A stretch of DNA of 5,247 bases from Hyphomicrobiaceae bacterium (GTDB lineage Bacteria > Pseudomonadota > Alphaproteobacteria > Rhizobiales > Hyphomicrobiaceae), in contig JABSQE010000009.1 in the NCBI GenBank assembly GCA_013214245.1, forward strand, positions 1-5,247, given 5' to 3'. Shown one piece after another: positions 1 to 5,247 of this stretch (positions within the stretch are counted from its first letter, which is position 1; every line of letters begins with the position of its first letter). A model generated the notes under the pieces. That model searched no databases, was not told the origin of the DNA, and saw nothing but the letters and a program-made list of their open reading frames with translations. The position numbers were made by a program, and so were the translations under genes.

Positions 1-839
1 AGCCCAGCGTTTGGGTAAGCAGAGATCCTGGTATCTGCAATAGCTGCAAGCTCAGCTATATACGGTCGCATAAGTTCAGCACCAAGTGCACAGTTCAAGC
101 CAATAGCAAATGGCTTAATATGACGTATCGAGTACCAGAACGCTTCTGTGGTTTGTCCTGATAGTGTTCGTCCCGATTTATCAGTTATTGTGCCTGAAAC
201 AATAATCGGGAGCCGAATACCCATACTGTTAAAAACCTTTTGGGCAGCAAACCCTGCTGCTTTTGCATTTAGAGTATCGAAAACGGTCTCAATTAAGACT
301 AAGTCAACACCTCCTTGTATCAGACCGCTAATTTGTTCACTGTAAGCCATCACAAGTTCATCAAATGTGATATTGCGAAAGCCGGGGTCATTCACATCAG
401 GCGAAATAGACGCCGTGCGATTAGTTGGACCTACGGCTCCAGCCACAAAACGCGGCTGTTTTGGTGTTTTTTTCGAAAACTCATCAACTGCTTGACGCGC
501 AATTTTAGCAGCTGCGACATTCATTTCAAAACTTAGGCTCTCCATACTATAATCGGCCATGGAGATCCTTTGTGCATTAAACGTGTTAGTCCCAATGATG
601 TCAGCGCCAGCTTTGAGATAAGACACATGAATATCAAAAATCTTTTTGGGTTGAGTCAGTACCAGTAAATCATTATTACCTTTAACACTATGCTTCCAAT
701 CCGCAAAGCGTGTTCCGCGATAGTCGATTTCGTTTAGCTTTAGACGTTGAATCATGGTTCCCATTGCACCGTCTGTTACAAGTATGCGCTTCAAAGCAGC
801 AGCTTCTAATAACTTGGTGCGTTTGTCTGTTTTTTTCAT
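1..839 (-). CDS. metH: Cobalamin-dependent methionine synthase, N-terminal part (runs off left edge)
   Basis: Methionine synthase transfers a methyl group from 5-methyltetrahydrofolate through cobalamin to homocysteine, making methionine in the cytoplasm. The visible 279 codons are the homocysteine-binding TIM barrel. They include DGAMGTMIQ (residues 23-31), GADIIGTNTFNAQ (78-90), GAVGPTNRTASISP (134-147), LIETVFDTLNAK (182-193), GLNCALGAE (247-255) and YPNAG (275-279). Cys250 in GLNC matches the first of the three zinc-binding cysteines of the family; the other two lie beyond the edge. The frame is open throughout, with no frameshift. The start is the ATG at 837-839, with GGAG 9 nt upstream. 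Full-length MetH is roughly 1,200 residues and some alphaproteobacteria split it into two genes; the window cannot say which applies. It follows metF by 5 nt, so the two are very probably co-transcribed. A working enzyme would need cobalamin. Confidence 0.95.
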   Translation of the reverse strand, partial: MKKTDKRTKLLEAAALKRILVTDGAMGTMIQRLKLNEIDYRGTRFADWKHSVKGNNDLLVLTQPKKIFDIHVSYLKAGADIIGTNTFNAQRISMADYSMESLSFEMNVAAAKIARQAVDEFSKKTPKQPRFVAGAVGPTNRTASISPDVNDPGFRNITFDELVMAYSEQISGLIQGGVDLVLIETVFDTLNAKAAGFAAQKVFNSMGIRLPIIVSGTITDKSGRTLSGQTTEAFWYSIRHIKPFAIGLNCALGAELMRPYIAELAAIADTRISAYPNAG

Positions 840-844
840 ATTGT

Positions 845-1762
845 TTAGCTCCGATCTAGTGGTTCTTTACGCGGTCGAAGACCTAAAAGATGACATGTTG
901 CATAAACCAAATTTGCACGATTGAGTGTGTAAAAGTGAAATGTTTGGATGCCGTGATCCACCAAATCCATAACTTGCTCAGCTGCGACTGCAGCAGCAAC
1001 AAGATTAGTTGTGTCTGGGTCATGCTCTAACCCCTCGAATCGACGTGTTAACCAATAAGGTATACTTGTACCGCAGCGCTCTGCAAACATTGAGACCTGC
1101 TTATAATTATAGATTGGGACAATACCTGGAATTATTGGGCACCAGATTCCACGGGCTCGCACCTGATCAACGAAGCGTAAGTAATGTGCATTATCGAAAA
1201 AAAATTGTGTGATAATTTGAGTGGCCCCAGCATCAATTTTAGCTTTTAAATGGTCTAGCTCACTTTTACGAGAGAGACTTTCCGGATGCATTTCCGGATA
1301 GCCGCTCACGGATATCGTCATAGCAGCAATTTCACGTATACTTTTAATAAGGTCTACAGAGCTTTTATAGCCTGATTTGTGTGCTTCAAATTCGTGACCT
1401 ATACCTTTTTGTGGGTCGCCACGAAGAGCAACGATATGGCGTACGCCTGTAGCCCAATAGTTGTGGATTACATCATTCACTTCTGCTTTAGAAGCGCCTA
1501 CACATGTAAGATGTCCAGCAGGTTTGAGGCTTGTTTCACGAATTATTCGGCCTATAGTAGAATGAGTACGCTCCCTGGTTGAACCGCCAGCACCATAAGT
1601 AACAGACACAAACTCTGGTGCGAGCGGGGCGAGGCGTTTTATAGCTGCCCAAAGAGTTTCTTCCATCTTTGCTGTCTTAGGCGGAAAGAATTCAAATGAA
1701 ACGGCGATTTCATCTTCAGTTATCATGTGGCTACGGCGTGTCTTTTCAGCAAGCCTCGTCAT
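845..1762 (-). CDS. metF: 5,10-methylenetetrahydrofolate reductase
   Basis: This FAD enzyme reduces 5,10-methylene-THF to 5-methyl-THF, the methyl donor for MetH, encoded immediately downstream. The 305-residue product matches the usual bacterial length of about 290-310. Motifs from the chosen start are: VSFEFFPPKT (Glu24, equivalent to the catalytic Glu28 of E. coli), FVSVTYGAGGSTRERTHS, HLTCVGAS (84-91), HIVALRGDP with Asp116 (flavin-modulating aspartate of the family), the YPEMHPES stretch, AGATQIITQFFFD (Gln186 and the conserved FFFD), IIPGIVPI, and FHFYTLNRANLVYATCHLLGLRP at the C-terminus. I chose the ATG at 1760-1762 because GGAG stands 8 nt upstream. An in-frame ATG at 1828 would add 22 residues that do not resemble the family and lacks a clear ribosome site. 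Another ATG 12 codons inside also lacks one. The stop is 5 nt before metH. The gene is intact although the sequence directly upstream is decayed. Confidence 0.95.
   Translation of the reverse strand: MTRLAEKTRRSHMITEDEIAVSFEFFPPKTAKMEETLWAAIKRLAPLAPEFVSVTYGAGGSTRERTHSTIGRIIRETSLKPAGHLTCVGASKAEVNDVIHNYWATGVRHIVALRGDPQKGIGHEFEAHKSGYKSSVDLIKSIREIAAMTISVSGYPEMHPESLSRKSELDHLKAKIDAGATQIITQFFFDNAHYLRFVDQVRARGIWCPIIPGIVPIYNYKQVSMFAERCGTSIPYWLTRRFEGLEHDPDTTNLVAAAVAAEQVMDLVDHGIQTFHFYTLNRANLVYATCHLLGLRPRKEPLDRS
849..852 (-). promoter_or_regulatory. metH ribosome binding site inside the end of metF
   Basis: GGAG on the minus strand lies 9 nt before the metH ATG and is made of the last two sense codons of metF (CGG AGC). 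The metF stop codon TAA (845-847) falls between this site and the metH start. Ribosomes finishing metF therefore end on top of the metH initiation region, which suggests translational coupling. Confidence 0.75.
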
Positions 1763-1770
1763 CGAATAGT

Positions 1771-1774
1771 CTCC
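1771..1774 (-). promoter_or_regulatory. metF ribosome binding site that fixes the start
   Basis: GGAG (context TTTGGAGACTATTCG on the minus strand) is followed by 8 nt and then the ATG at 1762. This is the only well-spaced purine-rich site among the three in-frame candidate starts. It lies inside the open frame that begins at 1828, which argues that those upstream codons are leader sequence and not protein. Confidence 0.7.
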
Positions 1775-1849
1775 AAATTGTGTTCCATATGCTGTGGCTT
1801 GAAGTCTGTGGTAAATGCATTGCTCCACGCATATTTAAAGGATGTAGCA

Positions 1850-2645
1850 GTTATTTGTGTCTGACATAATGTGTGTCAGAAAGTTGAATTGAGTAATTAC
1901 CAATATAGCAGTGGCATGAACCAAAGATGTCTGCCGAGTTAGAAAGATCAGGCGTTTTCGCGTACTCTTAATTCAGAATTTCAGTTGAATGAGAAGCAGA
2001 GTCTACCATTACTAAGACCGTTCCATTAAATAATATTTATGGTCGCAAGTGGTTCTGTTCGATAGTTATTACGATGATACATATGCACAGAACCGATTTA
2101 ATCACTACTTAAGTTGAACATAAAAAGATTGTCCTGATGTATCTCCAGGTTGCACCACACCTGACTTTGAAGGTGTAAACAATATACACTAACTTAGCAT
2201 TAGCGTTTATGGTAATACTGTTTTAGAGATGACCTTCATTAATTCTAATTGAGTTTGACCATAAGATCTGAATTCAACCGTGTAGACGCGGATAAGATGT
2301 CTAGAATTGGTGCGGTTAAAGTTTGACTATTGTCATCCTTTATCTAAAGCTGCTAATTGCATATTGATGAATAACTAATGTAAATGTATTGAAATTTACC
2401 ATTGGTATTAATTTGCAAATACTCATATGTTATGGCTATGACAGGACTTAGTTTGAGTGTATGCAACGACGTTGTTCAGAAAATCAGAATTAAATATTAC
2501 TGTCATCACTTTTGTCACTTCACTAACTTGCATTATACTAATGTTTAAATAGCAAGATAGCGCTGAATTATTTACCTATCTGTGTTATAGTTATAATTTT
2601 TCTGAAGTTTGTTAAGTTAATTAGTTAATTAGAAATTTTGTACAT
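1850..2645 (-). pseudogene. Decayed ArsR-type regulator / SAM-dependent methyltransferase fusion
   Basis: No open frame survives here, but minus-strand translation gives short pieces in all three frames that line up, in order, with the ArsR-HTH plus class I methyltransferase fusions often found before metF in alphaproteobacteria. Pieces, with the family pattern as I remember it: TNFR (2601-2612; PTRLR), TQIG (2574-2585; TQILG), ALSCYL (2546-2563; RVSRHL recognition helix), PVIAITYEYL (2416-2445; PVLAADRARL linker), APILDIL (2293-2313; AAILDLL), GQTQLEL (2240-2260; GTGRMLEL, the SAM-binding loop), SITINANAKL (2190-2219; AVGIDLSREML), HLQSQVWCNLEIHQD (2131-2175; NLDRAGLRNCEVRQGD), VHMYH (2074-2088; IHQVLH), LFNGTVLVMVDSASHSTEIL (1974-2033; LRPGGRLLVVDFAPHDLEFL). 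At least four frame changes and several stops (for example codon 7) rule out a working product. The remnant is shorter than an intact gene of about 1 kb, so deletions are likely. The start is the ATG at 2643-2645; the 3' end near 1850 is approximate. The assignment rests on remembered family patterns, not on a search. Confidence 0.65.
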
Positions 2646-2653
2646 GAAAAATT

Positions 2654-2658
2654 CTCCT
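2654..2658 (-). promoter_or_regulatory. Surviving ribosome binding site of the decayed gene
   Basis: AGGAG on the minus strand stands 8 nt before the ATG at 2643-2645, which is near-ideal spacing. The frame it opens meets a TAA at codon 7. A good initiation site in front of a broken frame supports the view that a real gene once began here. Confidence 0.5.
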
Positions 2659-2682
2659 GATTATATAGCTTAATAGACATGT

Positions 2683-2714
2683 AGTTTAGGAAGTAATTAT
2701 TTGAACAGTGTCAA
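2683..2714 (-). promoter_or_regulatory. Possible promoter upstream of the decayed gene and metF-metH
   Basis: A perfect TTGACA (2709-2714, minus strand) is followed by weak -10 candidates. The best is TAAACT (2683-2688, four of six consensus bases), but its 20 nt spacing is long; TCCTAA sits at 17 nt. A perfect TATAAT a little further down is too close to the ribosome binding site to serve. If used, this promoter would transcribe the pseudogene as a leader of roughly 900 nt ahead of metF. This is a weak call in AT-rich sequence. Confidence 0.25.
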
Positions 2715-3060
2715 GCAATTTGCAGTTAGTAAATAATCATAAATCGCAGATCGCAATGTAAAAACATTAACTTTATGAACTCTATGCGATCGTAAGAAAT
2801 GAGATCTATTTAGCTGATATTCTAAAGCTTTAGGACTGAAATAGAGATATAACTGGTTAAATTATAAAAGTGCTTAGTGTATTTTTACACAAGTAGTACT
2901 ATTGAAGTGCATAGAACCTTTACAACCTAGGGTTTCTTTTATAGGGTAATAAGCTCGACACGCAGTCATTAAAACTTCTGTTTTATTAGTCTAAAGTTGG
3001 CGTTTTATTACCTGGATTGACATCATCTAGTTCATATGACTAAGGACGATATGGTTTAAA

Positions 3061-3504
3061 TTAAATATGTTTTAGTCCGCCCATCTGACAGATTGTTGTC
3101 CATTCTATAGTCGTTACGGGCTGTACTGATAGGCGAGGTGTGGTAACTAGTGCCATTTTTAAAAGAGCGGGCTTGTTTTTTACATCAGTAAGTGTAACTG
3201 GAGTTGGCATGAGGCAAATGGCACGCACATCGACGCATTCCCATCGCTTATCATCAGTCGTGGAATCCTGGTGGGCTCTCTTGCAGACTTCACAAATACC
3301 TATAATATGCTTACCTACTTTAGAGTGGTAGAAAAAGCCCAGATCGCCAACATTCATGGCACGCATGTTGTTACGAGCTTGATAGTTTCGTACTCCATCC
3401 CACTCTTCCCCCTTTTCACCTTTGGCGACAAGCTGGTCCCAGGAAAACTTATTCGGCTCGGTTTTGAAGAGCCAATATAGCCGTTTATTGTCGACGCATT
3501 CCAT
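3061..3504 (-). CDS. EVE-domain (PUA-like) protein
   Basis: The protein is a single EVE domain, a PUA-like fold related to YTH domains and thought to bind modified bases in nucleic acid; the cellular role of stand-alone bacterial members is not settled. From the chosen start (147 residues, in the usual range of about 135-155) the motifs are YWLFKTEPNKFSWDQL (10-25), EWDGVRNYQARNNMRAM (34-50), VGDLGFFYHS (52-61), IIGICEV, CVDVRAICLMPTPVTL, PRLSVQPV (123-130) and the C-terminal QMGGL. The start at 3504 is chosen because family homology begins just after it; its ribosome site is weak (GGA, 6 nt away). The frame stays open to an ATG at 3585 that would overlap the gpsA stop. Those 27 extra residues are low complexity with tandem AGA arginine codons, which I did not see in the EVE body (CGA, CGT and CGG there), so I treat them as non-coding or uncertain. 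The gene follows gpsA, as in many alphaproteobacteria. Confidence 0.88.
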   Translation of the reverse strand: MECVDNKRLYWLFKTEPNKFSWDQLVAKGEKGEEWDGVRNYQARNNMRAMNVGDLGFFYHSKVGKHIIGICEVCKRAHQDSTTDDKRWECVDVRAICLMPTPVTLTDVKNKPALLKMALVTTPRLSVQPVTTIEWTTICQMGGLKHI

Positions 3505-3577
3505 TGATATTCCATAATTATTGTTTTCTGTAGCAAAACTTGTAGTGTCTCTTCTTCCTGCTGACTTTGTTGCACCT

Positions 3578-4645
3578 TTACCCATTATTAGGGCTCATTA
3601 AACTAGGCTTATCTAGTACTGAGAGCTCAGTAGCAAAGCTATCACGCTCGGCACGCAAAGCTCTCTTCATCAATCCATCAATTGCTTCATTCACAGTTGT
3701 TTTTCCACCGATAATGGCGTTAACGGCAGAAGAAATTGGAACATTGATCTCTTTTTTCTGAGCGATTTTCACAATAGCTTGAGCGGTGTAGATACCTTCG
3801 GTGACGGTCTTGCGCGCTCCTAAAATTTTTTCAATAGAGTGTCCTTGACCCAATGCTCGACCTAAAGTCATGTTGCGTGAATGCGAGCTGCTACACGTCA
3901 ACAACAAGTCCCCTAAGCCAGAAAGCCCGGATAATGTCTCTGTTCGTGCACCAAGTTTTTTAGCAAACCGACACATTTCAGCAAAACCTCGAGTTACTAT
4001 TGCCGCATGAGCGTTAGCACCAAGCTCTTTACCTTCAACCATGCCAGCGGCAATCGCAAGAACATTTTTAATAGCGCCGCCCAATTGAACACCGATCATG
4101 TCGTCTGTCCAATAAATGCGAAAACATTTGGAGCCAAGGGTTCTAGCAAAGCGTGTGTTTAAATTTTCTTGTTGAGACGCTAAAGTTAATGCCGCAGGCA
4201 GGCCACGAGCTACCTCACAAGCAAAACTTGGGCCGGAAAGTACTCCAAATGTAATATCGGGTAATTCTTCTGTAAGGACTTCCGTTAAAAGTTTTCCACT
4301 GGACTGCTCAATACCCTTCGCGCAAATCAGAAGTGGCGTCGAATTATTGATGTAAGGTAGAATCTTAGATGCAATACTTCGTATGTGTTGCGAAGGAGAG
4401 GTCATTAATAATAAGTCATTTTCAGCAAGCAACTCAAGAGATAAAGTGGCTTTGATATTTCTGTTAAGCGATATCCCAGCTAGGAAAAATTCATTTGTAT
4501 GATGATTATTGATCTCGCTAGCAGTGCTTGCCTCGTGGGTCCAAATCATAACTTCACAGCCAGTTCTTGCTAATGTCTGAGCAAGTGCTGTTCCCCATGC
4601 GCCACCACCGATGATACCAATGCGTCGAAAATTATCTTGTATCAT
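3578..4645 (-). CDS. gpsA: NAD(P)-dependent glycerol-3-phosphate dehydrogenase
   Basis: GpsA reduces dihydroxyacetone phosphate to sn-glycerol-3-phosphate, the backbone of membrane phospholipids, in the cytoplasm. The 355-residue product shows the N-terminal Rossmann motif IGIIGGGAWGTALA (9-22), PSQHIR in the cofactor domain, AKGIE (109-113), LSGPSFACEVARGLPAALTLAS, GGAIKNVLAIAAG with the catalytic lysine at 193, GANAHAAIVTRGFAEM, and GLSGLGDLLLTC followed by the substrate-contacting SRN (256-258) and TEG (282-284). The start is well fixed: the in-frame codons just upstream include a TGA, with no other start between it and the ATG at 4645. No strong ribosome site is visible (AGG about 10 nt upstream). 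The family usually ends near residue 330-340; here a polar tail of about 25 residues after LMKRALRAE runs to the stop. The gene lies 74 nt after tsaD in the same direction, and its stop overlaps the longer version of the EVE frame by 8 nt. Confidence 0.95.
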   Translation of the reverse strand: MIQDNFRRIGIIGGGAWGTALAQTLARTGCEVMIWTHEASTASEINNHHTNEFFLAGISLNRNIKATLSLELLAENDLLLMTSPSQHIRSIASKILPYINNSTPLLICAKGIEQSSGKLLTEVLTEELPDITFGVLSGPSFACEVARGLPAALTLASQQENLNTRFARTLGSKCFRIYWTDDMIGVQLGGAIKNVLAIAAGMVEGKELGANAHAAIVTRGFAEMCRFAKKLGARTETLSGLSGLGDLLLTCSSSHSRNMTLGRALGQGHSIEKILGARKTVTEGIYTAQAIVKIAQKKEINVPISSAVNAIIGGKTTVNEAIDGLMKRALRAERDSFATELSVLDKPSLMSPNNG

Positions 4646-4679
4646 TATATTCTTGCCTATTCACCTTTAGTAGATACGA

Positions 4680-4708
4680 ATTTTAAAAAAAATCTTTATT
4701 AGTTCTAA
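4680..4708 (-). promoter_or_regulatory. Possible weak gpsA promoter in the tsaD-gpsA gap
   Basis: On the minus strand TTAGAA (4703-4708) and TAAAAT (4680-4685) are separated by 17 nt. The -10 matches five of six consensus bases and the -35 only three. The spacer includes most of an eight-base T run. AT-rich gaps often give such matches, so gpsA may equally be read through from tsaD. I see no GC-rich hairpin before the T run that would make it a terminator. Confidence 0.22.
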
Positions 4709-4719
4709 ATTATCTGCTC

Positions 4720-5247
4720 CTATACCTTAGGACCATTCCTGCCAAATCCATAAACTGCAGTTGATTTCTCGTCTAGCGGCCAGCGAGAGCGGGCAGAAAA
4801 ATCCAAGTTATCGTGATATCCATTTATGTACCGCTGTGCTCCTGCCCAGGCAACCATTGCACCGTTGTCAGAACAAAGATCAGGCGGCGGTATGAATAAA
4901 CCGGAACCCAAATCATGAGATATTTTTTTTAAGGTTTGGCGTAATCTTTGGTTACGAGCAACCCCTCCAGCAGCCACCAGCGGCAAGCGTGTATGGCCAC
5001 GTCTATTTTTAGCAACTTCATACGCCTTAATTACTCGGTCTCGAATAACGTCACACACTGCATATTCAAAGCTTGCACACAGATCGGAAACGTCTTTAAT
5101 GTTTAAGGGAGCTAACTTTTGCGCCTGCCGTCGAACAGCGGTTTTTAAGCCTGAAAAAGAAAAGTGCGGTTCTGCTCGCCCCTTGAGCGGAGTTGGGAAG
5201 CTAAAGCGAAATGGATCACCATCACGCGAATGTCGTTCAACAGCAGG
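4720..5247 (-). CDS. tsaD: tRNA N6-adenosine threonylcarbamoyltransferase, C-terminal part (runs off right edge)
   Basis: TsaD (Gcp/Kae1/YgjD family) transfers the threonylcarbamoyl group from TC-AMP to A37 of tRNAs reading ANN codons, working with TsaB and TsaE in the cytoplasm; the modification is nearly universal. The visible 175 residues are roughly the C-terminal half of a protein usually about 340-360 long. They contain PAVERHSRDGDP (1-12), EPHFSFSGLKTAVRR (26-40), VSDLCASFEYAV (53-64), LVAAGGVARNQRLR (90-103), FIPPPDLCSDNGAMVAWAG (118-136, with Asp127 in DNGAM at the family's metal-binding aspartate) and the alphaproteobacterial ending DFSARSRWPLD. The frame is open from the right edge to the TAG stop at 4720-4722; a GTG at 5058 is an internal valine (residue 64), not a start. 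It is followed by gpsA, an arrangement common in alphaproteobacteria. Confidence 0.95.
   Translation of the reverse strand, partial: PAVERHSRDGDPFRFSFPTPLKGRAEPHFSFSGLKTAVRRQAQKLAPLNIKDVSDLCASFEYAVCDVIRDRVIKAYEVAKNRRGHTRLPLVAAGGVARNQRLRQTLKKISHDLGSGLFIPPPDLCSDNGAMVAWAGAQRYINGYHDNLDFSARSRWPLDEKSTAVYGFGRNGPKV

Larger units (their letters stand above)
2646..3060. other. AT-rich intergenic stretch with no recognisable gene
   Basis: Between the decayed gene and the end of the EVE gene I find no convincing coding frame, tRNA, structured RNA or mobile-element end on either strand; stop codons are frequent in all frames. Small symmetrical elements are present: a 12-bp palindrome CTAAAGCTTTAG (2822-2833), GTGTA-TTTT-TACAC (2877-2890) and TAAAAC-TTCT-GTTTTA (2970-2985). 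All are short, AT-rich and of the sort expected by chance. The last lies about 75 nt downstream of the EVE stop and might act as a weak transcription end, but it has no proper U-tract. The region could hold further decayed sequence too degraded to recognise. Confidence 0.6.

Noticed and set aside
148..536. Plus-strand open frames across 148-536, and similar ones opposite metF, the EVE gene and gpsA
   Set aside because: They lie antisense to well-recognised genes, resemble no known family and have no clear ribosome sites.
1860..1880. Inverted repeat TCTGACA-7 nt-TGTCAGA about 100 nt upstream of metF, a possible operator or hairpin
   Set aside because: A 7-bp arm with a short loop is expected about once by chance in a region of this size, it has no T-tract, and it lies in the decayed tail of the pseudogene.
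1763..1900. SAM or SAH riboswitch in the metF leader
   Set aside because: I could not find the conserved core of any SAM or SAH riboswitch class; the only hairpin is the short palindrome above.
2051..2094. Inverted repeat GGTTCTGT / ACAGAACC with a 28-nt loop, perhaps a structured RNA or recombination site
   Set aside because: An 8-bp match over such a distance is near chance expectation, and the sequence is better explained as part of the decayed methyltransferase.
2244..2340. Open stretch of about 31 codons (minus strand) as a small independent gene
   Set aside because: It has no start or ribosome site, and its residues fit the interdomain segment of the decayed methyltransferase.
2617..2632. 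Tandem TTAATTAG repeat
   Set aside because: Two copies of an AT-only-like octamer in AT-rich DNA; low complexity and no sign of a functional array.
1829..3060. tRNA, small RNA, insertion sequence or phage remnant in the gap
   Set aside because: No T-arm consensus, no terminal inverted repeats with target duplication, and no transposase or integrase motif on either strand.
4683..4693. T8 run (minus strand) after tsaD as a rho-independent terminator
   Set aside because: No GC-rich stem precedes the T run.

Overview
The window reads as part of an alphaproteobacterial chromosome undergoing genome reduction. The proteins have alphaproteobacterial character: the MetF, TsaD and EVE sequences, and the order tsaD-gpsA-EVE. 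The genes themselves are intact and of moderate GC (one gpsA line, 3901-3960, is 28/60 G+C). About 1.3 kb between two of them is AT-rich and decayed (line 2581-2640 is 11/60 G+C). This pattern fits a host-associated symbiont with low coding density, something like the tunicate symbiont 'Candidatus Endolissoclinum'. That name is a guess from gene content and style; it was not checked against any database.

Every recognisable gene lies on the minus strand, so transcription runs from high to low coordinates. From right to left: the C-terminal half of tsaD (tRNA t6A37 synthesis, cut by the right edge); gpsA (glycerol-3-phosphate dehydrogenase, phospholipid precursor); a small EVE-domain protein whose upstream extension overlaps the end of gpsA; about 415 bases with no recognisable gene (2646-3060); a heavily decayed gene (about 1850-2645); metF (methylenetetrahydrofolate reductase); and the N-terminal third or less of metH (cobalamin-dependent methionine synthase, cut by the left edge). 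metF and metH form a tight pair separated by 5 nt. MetF makes the 5-methyl-THF that MetH uses to methylate homocysteine.

The most interesting observation is in the apparently empty region upstream of metF. Its minus strand, read with frameshifts and stops, shows a colinear series of motifs resembling the ArsR-type regulator/SAM-dependent methyltransferase fusion that commonly precedes metF in alphaproteobacteria. A good Shine-Dalgarno sequence and ATG are still present at its start. The organism therefore seems to have lost this gene while keeping metF-metH intact. I see no mobile element, CRISPR array, tRNA or rRNA, and no evidence for a new multi-gene system.
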